A DNA stretch of 64,000 nucleotides from Bacillota bacterium (GTDB lineage Bacteria; Bacillota; UBA4882; UBA8346). The position numbers were made by a program, and so were the translations under genes. The stretch is from the NCBI GenBank assembly GCA_023435565.1, contig JAEYRN010000048.1, positions 44,550 to 108,549 of the forward strand, in the 5' to 3' direction. Each line of letters starts with the position of its first letter. Position 1 is the stretch's first letter. The notes under the pieces were generated by a model. The model was not told the DNA's origin. It saw nothing but the letters and a program-made list of their open reading frames with translations, and made no database searches. Shown here piece by piece: positions 26,812 through 34,302 of the stretch.

Positions 26812-27063
26812 TAATTAGTTGTCTCCCATTAAAATTTTTATATTATCTATACTTTTAAACAAAATCTAGATTTCTAGAACCATGAGCTCAACAAAACTTT
26901 GAATCTATAATATATAATTACTTATCTGTTAATATATATCGTATTATTTCATAAAGTATATTAGATATTATCAGAAAAATGTTTAACTGATAATTAACCA
27001 ATGTTTTACATTCATAGCATTTATTTCAAAACACAATGAAATATCTATTCGTTCATAAAAACA

Positions 27064-27091
27064 AAAAGTAGGTGGTTATCATCCTACTTTT
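27064..27091. other. Hairpin upstream of the sensor kinase
   Basis: AAAAGTAGG / CCTACTTTT with a 10-nt loop, in the 428-bp gap (26812-27239) between the kinase and the diguanylate cyclase. It resembles a terminator in either direction, but no gene ends immediately next to it on the plus strand; it could back up the cyclase terminator. Confidence 0.5.
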
Positions 27092-27148
27092 GTAATGTTT
27101 TCTACTTGACCAAGTATTGTAATTATCGAAAGGTTTTACATCTTCCAT

Positions 27149-27235
27149 AAAAAATTGTCCAGACTATAAAATAGTATTTTCTCTGAGTTTTCCTACCTGT
27201 TAATAATGGCTTGTTTTCTCATCCCATATCTGGAC
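27149..27235 (-). terminator. Probable terminator of the diguanylate cyclase, with a large loop
   Basis: On the minus strand, GTCCAGA (27235-27229) pairs with TCTGGAC (27163-27157), followed by a run of six T. The loop is about 65 nt, much longer than usual, and may hold further structure. Confidence 0.45.
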
Positions 27236-27239
27236 TAAT

Positions 27240-28466
27240 TTAACCAAAGATTTTATACTGTCCCGCCTCTTCAGCTTTTTTAACCGTTTTCTTTTTACTT
27301 TTATCACGATACATAAAGTGGTCGGCTTCTTTTAAGATATCCTCCAATTTCTTATGGCTGCCCGGTTCTTTGATACCGATACCGATACTGACCCCAATTT
27401 TCGCCGCCAATTCATCATTAGCTTTCCATTGTTCCACCGCTTCTAAAATGCGATCTTTGATAAGGGTAGGGTTTAGCTCAGCCGAACTCAGCATCACCAC
27501 AAACTCATCACCTCCTAAGCGGCAAATAATGTCAGTCTCCCGAATCAATTTTTTTAGAATATCGGAAAATTGTCTAATTATCCGGTCTCCAGCCAAATGC
27601 CCATGCCGATCGTTTATAATTTTAAATCGATCCAGATCCATCAATAAAACCCCGACAAACCATCCCTCCCGTTCAGCCCGGGCCATTTCCTTTTTAGCGA
27701 ACTCCATTAAACCATGACGATTATATAAACCGGTCAAATGGTCAATCATTGCGTTTTCCTTCAGTTCTCGAAAGATTAATTCATGAGGAACAGAGATCGT
27801 TCCCTGGTAAATAAGAATATATGCCCCAAGTCTCAGTAAACTAGGGATAACTCTAAAAAAACCAACCAACATTTCCATTGGGAAAAATGAAGCAATGCTT
27901 AATAAAATCATGGCGCTTGCCATTTTGTAATAAATCGAGTTATCTAGGTGTCGATGATGAACAAAAAGGTTACCGATACCCAATAGTAAAATAATCCCGC
28001 AACTATTACCAATAATGTTTTTTGGGATCACTATATAACCAAAAACCCAATTAACAGTAACATCCACAACTATCGTTAAAATAATGCCAATTAACCAAAA
28101 CGCTCCTGAAAATCTCCGCCGAATAAAAAATGGAGCGCAGACCAGAGTATATGTTTCTATTAAAAAAATTCCCGAATGTACCATCGGCTTAAATATTGAA
28201 GGGTAATTAATATCGTAGTAACTTAAAAAATTATAAATAAGATTAACAATTCCAACTATTAAAAATGAGTATCCAATAAAAAGAGAATAATCATTTTTGG
28301 TATACCGATAACATTTCGTTGTCAAAATATATACCAATGCCATGATTGTAACTGTTATATAAACGCTTAGAAACTGAAAAAACTGATATTTTAATAAACC
28401 AATTGCTACGGCTGCTAATATCAATACGATTGTTAAATAACTTTTTTGTTTTACAATTGACGGCAA
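27240..28466 (-). CDS. Membrane-bound diguanylate cyclase (GGDEF)
   Basis: 408 residues. The N-terminal half has seven or eight hydrophobic helices resembling a MASE3-type sensor. A GGDEF domain follows (D-H-L-T-G-L-Y-N-R, D-L-D-R-F-K-I-I-N-D, catalytic R-L-G-G-D-E-F near residue 316). The upstream R-E-T-D matches the RxxD inhibitory site, so product inhibition is expected. It would make c-di-GMP from two GTP. The TTG at 28466 is the first start in frame and has AGGAAGGGG upstream. It is a single gene. Confidence 0.9.
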   Translation of the reverse strand: MPSIVKQKSYLTIVLILAAVAIGLLKYQFFQFLSVYITVTIMALVYILTTKCYRYTKNDYSLFIGYSFLIVGIVNLIYNFLSYYDINYPSIFKPMVHSGIFLIETYTLVCAPFFIRRRFSGAFWLIGIILTIVVDVTVNWVFGYIVIPKNIIGNSCGIILLLGIGNLFVHHRHLDNSIYYKMASAMILLSIASFFPMEMLVGFFRVIPSLLRLGAYILIYQGTISVPHELIFRELKENAMIDHLTGLYNRHGLMEFAKKEMARAEREGWFVGVLLMDLDRFKIINDRHGHLAGDRIIRQFSDILKKLIRETDIICRLGGDEFVVMLSSAELNPTLIKDRILEAVEQWKANDELAAKIGVSIGIGIKEPGSHKKLEDILKEADHFMYRDKSKKKTVKKAEEAGQYKIFG

Positions 28467-28893
28467 AGGGCATTCCCCTTCCTCAATTATAACTGAAAGA
28501 TTTTCTTCAGCTCTTTTGGCATGAAATCTATTGCATAATTATATTGTTTATAACCATTTAATTCAAAGAATTAACGCTTTTTCCTGCTTAATTACTTAAG
28601 TGATTTTCATAATTACCACTAATGAGATTATATACAATATATAGTACCCAAACAAGAGTAGTCTATCAATATATTGTATTAAAATGTGAAATCTAAAATA
28701 TGAAACCGGCTAATATAATGAAATACAAATAAAAGACAAAATTTTTGTGAAATGAATTAATAAAGGCGGATAATTTTGTTCATTTTCAGGCGAGAAAACG
28801 TGGGGTATTAACAGAAGACAGTAATAAAAAAGGGGAAATTATAATAGAACTTACTAAAGACTTTATCAATAGTCATTAGAAGGGGGGAATATA
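28467..28893. other. AT-rich intergenic region with a startless coding-like remnant
   Basis: 427 bp, mostly AT-rich. On the plus strand, 28751-28879 is an open frame of 42 codons with protein-like composition (A-R-K-R-G-V-L-T-E-D-S-N-K-K-G-E) but with no ATG, GTG or TTG start, ending 14 bp before the next gene. It may be a decayed gene end. Nothing else is recognised. Confidence 0.25.
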
Positions 28894-29508
28894 ATGGATA
28901 TCGAAAACAAGCTTCAAAAAAGTATTGATTTATATATGAACAATTTTGGAATTATCTTTCTTACCTGTCTGGTCGCTTTAATTTTATCCGTAATCAGTTT
29001 TGGGATTTTAGCCGGACCGTTATTTGGCGGTGCAATGGTTCTAGTCCTTAATCTAATTAGGAGTAAACCAACTGAGTTTCAAGAGATCTTCTCTCATTTT
29101 GATAAATTCTTACCTACCGCACTTATAGCAATGTCATCACTAATCTGTTTTTTGATCATCGATAAAATACCGGTAATCGGAGTTTTTCTCGGTATTGTTC
29201 TTAGTCCCTTTATCCTGGTAATTGCTGCAATCACGATTATCTTAATTATTGAAAAAAATGCTCCTCCGCTTCCAGCGCTAAAAGGGGCCATTACTTTCTT
29301 AAAAACCGATCCGCTGATTTTATGGATTTACGCTTTGATAGCATTGATTTTATCTGTAATCGGAGCAGTGGCTTTCGGTATCGGGATTATTATAACCATA
29401 CCATTTTCGGTAATATGCATGGCAATAGCCTATCAAGATTGTTCCGATAAAGGATATTTTAAAGTTTCAAGTTCGAAAGCGCACCATACTCATCCTAACA
29501 TAAAATAA
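28894..29508 (+). CDS. Polytopic membrane protein of unknown function
   Basis: 204 residues with about five or six hydrophobic helices (around 18-42, 45-55, 70-92, 94-120, 140-165, 165-185) and two amphipathic joins (K-S-I-D-L-Y-M-N-N-F near the start, G-A-I-T-F-L-K-T-D-P midway). That duplicated pattern recalls the broad 'YciC/DUF4013-like' group of small membrane proteins, but I cannot assign a family. The ribosome binding site AAGGGGGG is strong. It is monocistronic, convergent with the hydrogenase operon. Confidence 0.7.
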   Translation: MDIENKLQKSIDLYMNNFGIIFLTCLVALILSVISFGILAGPLFGGAMVLVLNLIRSKPTEFQEIFSHFDKFLPTALIAMSSLICFLIIDKIPVIGVFLGIVLSPFILVIAAITIILIIEKNAPPLPALKGAITFLKTDPLILWIYALIALILSVIGAVAFGIGIIITIPFSVICMAIAYQDCSDKGYFKVSSSKAHHTHPNIK

Positions 29509-29515
29509 AAAAAAC

Positions 29516-29541
29516 CAGGTTGGCCGTTATTGGCCAACCTG
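29516..29541. terminator. Bidirectional terminator
   Basis: Perfect 10-bp stem CAGGTTGGCC / GGCCAACCTG with a 6-nt loop, preceded by an A-run, between the convergent membrane-protein gene and hydA. Confidence 0.85.
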
Positions 29542-29545
29542 ACTT

Positions 29546-31576
29546 TTACACGATTTTTAATTTCCCCCGCTTAACACGGCCCAAAACTTTAGTTTTTAAG
29601 ATTGATTCCACCTTATCGGGGTTCACTTCTTCTAAAACCTCCCCATCAATCTTAACCGACGGACTGTGTTGACAACCTTCCATACAAAAAGTAGCGTGAA
29701 GATTAACTTGTTCACTCAAATTCATTTGGTCTGCCTGCTTCATAAACTCCCGTAAAGTATCATAAGAGCCCTTTTGATAACAACAGGTGCCAACACAAAC
29801 TGCTATATCAACTTTATCTTCTTCGGCACCGGTCAATAATTCAATATCCTCACCTTTAATTTTGATCCTGGGACGGTATTTGGTATGCAAACTATGATGA
29901 GCTTCCTCGCTACCTGGTTTCTCCAGCCAGTTTTGGTATAACCGAGCCACAATCGGATTATCTTGTGATTTACGTAACTGTGATAGTTTGTCAGCTTTAT
30001 AAATAGCTTTCCCTCTGGCTTGTTTAATCTCTTTTGTAGCTATTGGTTGTCCGGCGCCTCCGATACAACCACCGGGGCAAGCCATTACTTCAATAAGATC
30101 ATATTCAGCCGTGCCTTCCTTCATCTTTTGGAGTAGTTTTTTGACATTTCCAAGGCCATGGACGACTGCCACTTTAATCTCATGATTGTTTAGAATAACG
30201 GAAGTCTCTTTGATGCCTTTAAACCCTCTAACCGCTTCAAAGTTTACCTGTTCTAAAGGTTCTCCGCTCACAATCTCATAAGCGTTACGCAAAGTTGCTT
30301 CCGCAACACCTCCGCTAGCTCCAAAGATAACTCCGGCTCCAGTGGTAAATCCTAGCGGCATATCGAATGATTCGGCATCCAAATTAGCAAAATCCAAACC
30401 GGACTCTCGAATCATCTGAGCAACTTCCTGAGTAGTCAGAACCAAATCCACATCACGGACCTTGTTTTCGGAGAACTCCGGCCGGGCAGCTTCAAACTTT
30501 TTACCCGTACAAGGCATAACCGAAATAACATAAATCTCTTGCGGCTTTTTCCCAAGTGATTTGGCCCAATGTTTTTTAACCAACGAACCAAACATCTGTT
30601 GCGGAGAACGGCAAGATGAAAGTTGTTGAAGCAAGTCCGGCTCGTTATATTCGGCATATTTCACCCATGCCGGACAACAAGAAGTGAATTGCGGCAAACG
30701 TTCATTTTTCGCCAATCGGCCGAGAAATTCTTGAGTTTCCTCGATTATTGTCAAATCTGCCGCCAGACAAGTATCAAATACCTTATTAAAACCTAACCGT
30801 TTTAATGCTGCTACAACTTTTCCGGTTACAATTTCTCCGGCAGGAATTCCAAATTCTTCACCTAAAGCTACCCGAACTGCCGGCGCAACCTGAGCAACTA
30901 CCAAAAGATCCGGATTGTGCAATGCTGCCCAAGCCTTATCAGTTTCTTTTTTAACCACTAACGCTCCGGTAGGACAGACTGCGGTACACTGACCACAACT
31001 TACACAATCGATTTCCGACATATTTTTATTAAATGCCGGAGAGACTCTAACTTGGGATCCCCTGTTACTAAAGTTTAAAATACCGATCCCCTGTACCTCG
31101 GAACACATCCGAACACAGTCTCCACAAAGAATACATTTATTAGGATCACGAACGATTGAAGTTCCGGAATTATCGATCGGCAATTTCAAATCCCGTTCTC
31201 CAAAACGCACTTTTCGAATTCCAAAGCGGTTGGCAAGTTCCTGCAGTTTACAGTTGCCATTTTTTTCGCAAGTAGTACAATCCCGTTCATGATTGGCTAG
31301 TAATAGTTCCAAAACCGTCCGCCGTACCCGTTGGACCCTTGGACTATTTGTCAAAATTCTACTTCCCGGTTGAGGAGGAGTCGAGCATGAAGCCACTATT
31401 CCCTGTCCTTCAATCTCTACGACACACATCCGACAAGCGCCGTAAACGCTTAATTCCGAATGATAACAGAAGGTCGGTAGGTCAATTCCGGTTTGTCTGA
31501 TTAATTGCAATAAATTCTTTTCACCGTTAATCTCTACTGCCTGGTTGTCAATATAAATCAAATTATTGGTATTCAT
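29546..31576 (-). CDS. hydA: NADH-dependent [FeFe] hydrogenase catalytic subunit HydA (group A)
   Basis: 676 residues. The order is: a plant-type [2Fe-2S] domain (C37, C48, C51, C64), a His-Cys3 [4Fe-4S] site (H96, C100, C103, C109), two [4Fe-4S] clusters (C148/151/154/158 and C191/194/197/201), and the H-cluster with T-S-C-C-P-A-W (C300, C301), V-M-P-C (C355) and M-A-C-P-G-G-C (C500, C504). A C-terminal thioredoxin-like [2Fe-2S] domain (C593, C598, C630, C634) is fused, beyond the usual HydA end. It would evolve or oxidise H2 in an electron-bifurcating HydABC complex. It overlaps hydB by 4 bp. Confidence 0.95.
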   Translation of the reverse strand: MNTNNLIYIDNQAVEINGEKNLLQLIRQTGIDLPTFCYHSELSVYGACRMCVVEIEGQGIVASCSTPPQPGSRILTNSPRVQRVRRTVLELLLANHERDCTTCEKNGNCKLQELANRFGIRKVRFGERDLKLPIDNSGTSIVRDPNKCILCGDCVRMCSEVQGIGILNFSNRGSQVRVSPAFNKNMSEIDCVSCGQCTAVCPTGALVVKKETDKAWAALHNPDLLVVAQVAPAVRVALGEEFGIPAGEIVTGKVVAALKRLGFNKVFDTCLAADLTIIEETQEFLGRLAKNERLPQFTSCCPAWVKYAEYNEPDLLQQLSSCRSPQQMFGSLVKKHWAKSLGKKPQEIYVISVMPCTGKKFEAARPEFSENKVRDVDLVLTTQEVAQMIRESGLDFANLDAESFDMPLGFTTGAGVIFGASGGVAEATLRNAYEIVSGEPLEQVNFEAVRGFKGIKETSVILNNHEIKVAVVHGLGNVKKLLQKMKEGTAEYDLIEVMACPGGCIGGAGQPIATKEIKQARGKAIYKADKLSQLRKSQDNPIVARLYQNWLEKPGSEEAHHSLHTKYRPRIKIKGEDIELLTGAEEDKVDIAVCVGTCCYQKGSYDTLREFMKQADQMNLSEQVNLHATFCMEGCQHSPSVKIDGEVLEEVNPDKVESILKTKVLGRVKRGKLKIV

Positions 31577-33456
31577 CTCGATCCCTCCTCAATCGCTTGA
31601 AACGGACATGCCGAAATACAAGCTCCACATTTGATGCACTTATCTTGATCGATAATAAAAGGCTCTTTAACTTTACCGCTAATAGCTCCTACAGGGCAGA
31701 CCCGGCTACATTTGGTACACCCTTTACAAATATTCGGGTCAATGCTATATCTTGCCAAACCCTTACATACGCCTGCCGGACAACGCTTATCAATAATATG
31801 GGCCAAATATTCGTCTTTATAATACTTCAACATAGTTAGCACCGGATTGGGCGCAGTCTTACCTAAACCGCATAGAGAGCCGTCTTTGATAGCCATAGCA
31901 AGATCTTCTAAAATCTCGACATCCTCCGGTTTACCTTGCCCGTTCACTGCCCGCTCAAGGATCTCCAGCAATCTTTTAGTTCCTTCCCTACAGGGAACGC
32001 ATTTCCCACAAGACTCATTCTGAGTAAAGAACATAAAATGGCGGGCCATTTCAACCATACAAGTACCCTCATCCATTACCACCAAACCGCCTGATCCGAC
32101 CATTGCCCCTACGGACAACAATGAATCGAAATCAAGAGGAAGGTCGAGGTGTTCCTTGGTCAAACAACCGCCTGAAGGGCCTCCAATTTGTACCGCTTTT
32201 AATTCATTACCTCCTCGGACTCCCCCCCCGATATCATACACGATCTCCCTGAGAGTAGTCCCCATCGGCACCTCGATTAAACCGGTATTGGCAACCTGTC
32301 CAGTAAGAGCGAATGTCTTAGTTCCGGGGCTTTTAGGCGTCCCGACGCTTTTAAACCAAATGGCCCCTTTATCAATAATCTTTGTAATATTGGCAAATGT
32401 CTCGACATTATTAATTAGAGTTGGTTTACCCCAAAGACCGGCTTGAGCTGGGTAAGGTGGTTTTGGCCTTGGCATTCCACGTTGCCCTTCAATGGAAGCC
32501 ATCAAGGCGGTCTCCTCACCGCAAACGAAAGCCCCGGCTCCTTCTTTGATTTTAATTTTAAAATTAAAGCTGGTTCCTAAGATATTTTTACCTAGCAATC
32601 CATAGTTTTCTGCAATTTTAATCGCTTGCTTCAGCCTATCTACAGCCAGTGGATACTCTGCTCTTACATAAATATAACCCTCGTCGGATCCGATCGCATA
32701 TCCGGCAATCGCCATCCCCTCAAGGACTTTGAAAGGATCTCCCTCCATTACACTACGATCCATAAAGGCTCCCGGATCACCTTCATCGCCGTTACAAATT
32801 ACATATTTTTTATCTCCTTTGGCGATTCTGGTAGACTCCCATTTCCTTCCGGCGGGAAAACCACCACCGCCCCTTCCACGGAGCCCGGAATCCAAAACTT
32901 CATTACATACTTCTTCCGGTTTCATGGTAAGGGCCTTTTTTAACGCTTCATAACCGTTTTTCGCTATATACTCACGGATTTCCACCGGATCTATCGATCC
33001 GCAGTTTTCCAACGCATTACGCTGCTGCTTGTTATAAAAAGGAATACTATGTTCACAGTCATAACTAACTCCTGTGATGGGATGCCGGTAAAGTAGCCGT
33101 TCTACCGGTCCTTTCCCATCAATTAAAGCGGATACAATATCCGTAACATCTTCCAATTTAACTTTAGTATAAAGTACTCCCGATGGTTCTAAACGAACTA
33201 ACGGCCCCATTTCACAAAAGCCGTGACAACCGCTTTTAACGACTGTAGTCCCACCGGATTCTTCTTCGATCATTAATTCTACTTCTATATATAACCCACG
33301 GGCCGAAAGCTCATTAATTAAAGCTTCGTAAATTTTGAGAGAACCATTGGCGACACACCCGGTCCCGGCACAAATTAAAATACGGTTTTGTTCTTTTTGA
33401 AATGCTTGACGCCATTGTTGACGCAGCTCATCCAATTTAATTGCGGAATCAATCAC
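31573..33456 (-). CDS. hydB: Electron-bifurcating hydrogenase subunit HydB (NuoF-like)
   Basis: 627 residues. An N-terminal thioredoxin-like [2Fe-2S] domain (C-A-G-T-G-C, then K-S-G-C-H-G-F-C) leads into the NuoF core with the FMN/NAD sites G-R-G-G-G-G-F-P-A-G and G-D-E-G-D-P-G-A-F. The N3-type cluster motif is E-S-C-G-K-C-V-P-C-R-E-G. Two C-terminal ferredoxin [4Fe-4S] motifs (C-K-G-C-T-K-C-S-R-V-C-P and C-I-K-C-G-A-C-I-S-A-C-P) complete it. It oxidises or reduces NAD(H) and is the flavin site of the complex. It starts within the last codons of hydC (ATGA-type overlap). Confidence 0.95.
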   Translation of the reverse strand: MIDSAIKLDELRQQWRQAFQKEQNRILICAGTGCVANGSLKIYEALINELSARGLYIEVELMIEEESGGTTVVKSGCHGFCEMGPLVRLEPSGVLYTKVKLEDVTDIVSALIDGKGPVERLLYRHPITGVSYDCEHSIPFYNKQQRNALENCGSIDPVEIREYIAKNGYEALKKALTMKPEEVCNEVLDSGLRGRGGGGFPAGRKWESTRIAKGDKKYVICNGDEGDPGAFMDRSVMEGDPFKVLEGMAIAGYAIGSDEGYIYVRAEYPLAVDRLKQAIKIAENYGLLGKNILGTSFNFKIKIKEGAGAFVCGEETALMASIEGQRGMPRPKPPYPAQAGLWGKPTLINNVETFANITKIIDKGAIWFKSVGTPKSPGTKTFALTGQVANTGLIEVPMGTTLREIVYDIGGGVRGGNELKAVQIGGPSGGCLTKEHLDLPLDFDSLLSVGAMVGSGGLVVMDEGTCMVEMARHFMFFTQNESCGKCVPCREGTKRLLEILERAVNGQGKPEDVEILEDLAMAIKDGSLCGLGKTAPNPVLTMLKYYKDEYLAHIIDKRCPAGVCKGLARYSIDPNICKGCTKCSRVCPVGAISGKVKEPFIIDQDKCIKCGACISACPFQAIEEGSR

Positions 33457-33986
33457 CGAGGTTCACCTTCCTTCTCTAAAATTTTGTCGATAATAATATT
33501 AATCGCATCCGGAGTCATTTGCCCGTAGATCTGATCATTGATCATCACTACCGGAGCTAATCCGCATGCTCCCAAACAAGAAACCGTTTCTACTGTAAAG
33601 CGTAAATCAGTAGTGGTCTGTTTATCCCCTTTGAGCCCAACCCGCTTCCGAATGGCATCCTTAACAGGATTGGAACCCCGAACATGGCATGCGGTACCAT
33701 CACATACCTTAATTACATATTTGCCTTTAGGCTCTAAAGAAAATTGAGCATAGAACGTTGCAACCCCATAAACAGTGGCCGGAGCCAATTTTAAAGCGGT
33801 TGCCACATAGGTCAAAATTTCTTCAGGTAAGTATCTGTACTCATCCTGGACTTCTTGCAAAATAGGAATTAACGCGGCCTGCTTCTTCCCGTGCCTCTCA
33901 ATAACCTCATTAATCTTTTCAAAACTTCGGCACGAAGAACCCATAGCAAAGTTACTGTCTTTTTCAACCATGGTATAATTAGCCAT
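33453..33986 (-). CDS. hydC: Hydrogenase subunit HydC (NuoE-like)
   Basis: 177 residues: a helical N-terminal segment and a thioredoxin-like [2Fe-2S] domain with C-D-G-T-A-C-H and C-L-G-A-C-G-L-A-P. It is the first gene of hydCBA, expected to pass electrons between HydB and HydA. The ATG at 33986 has an AAGGGGGC ribosome binding site. Consensus Rex operators lie 50-150 bp upstream. Confidence 0.95.
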   Translation of the reverse strand: MANYTMVEKDSNFAMGSSCRSFEKINEVIERHGKKQAALIPILQEVQDEYRYLPEEILTYVATALKLAPATVYGVATFYAQFSLEPKGKYVIKVCDGTACHVRGSNPVKDAIRKRVGLKGDKQTTTDLRFTVETVSCLGACGLAPVVMINDQIYGQMTPDAINIIIDKILEKEGEPR

Positions 33987-34035
33987 TATCTTGCCCCCTT
34001 TCTAAGTTAATTGAATTTTAACTAAAAGTTAACAC

Positions 34036-34053
34036 TTGTGAATTATTTCACAA
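34036..34053. promoter_or_regulatory. Rex operator (perfect palindrome)
   Basis: TTGTGAATTATTTCACAA is a full TTGTGAA-N4-TTCACAA palindrome, the Bacillota Rex consensus, 50 bp upstream of hydC. Rex releases DNA when NADH is high, so hydrogenase would be induced under reducing conditions. Confidence 0.85.
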
Positions 34054-34117
34054 ATTCTCTTAAAAAAATTTGTGAAAATTAGTACAAACTACTCCTTTAA
34101 AAAAGGGCCTAGCTCGC

Positions 34118-34135
34118 TTGTTCCTTTTTTCACAA
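34118..34135. promoter_or_regulatory. Second, imperfect Rex-like operator
   Basis: TTGTTCCTTTTTTCACAA keeps the 18-bp spacing and one perfect half (TTCACAA) with a weaker TTGTT half, 82 bp from the first site (start to start). A lone TTTGTGAA half-site lies between them at 34069-34076. Confidence 0.55.
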
Positions 34136-34225
34136 TTAATTTATTTAAGTATACCATCATTCAAAATACAACGCAAGGTTCTTAACCAAATGTTCACCAA
34201 AGTAGCCAAAAGTATAAATCACAAA

Positions 34226-34253
34226 GGGCTACTCAAACCTTCCTGAGTAGCCC
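34226..34253. terminator. Terminator of the clpC operon
   Basis: Perfect 10-bp stem GGGCTACTCA / TGAGTAGCCC with an 8-nt loop, about 50 bp past the clpC stop codon; the T-run is weak. Confidence 0.7.
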
Positions 34254-34302
34254 CTTGCATGCTAACATCTAATTACCTATAAACACTAGAAATTACGCCT
34301 AT

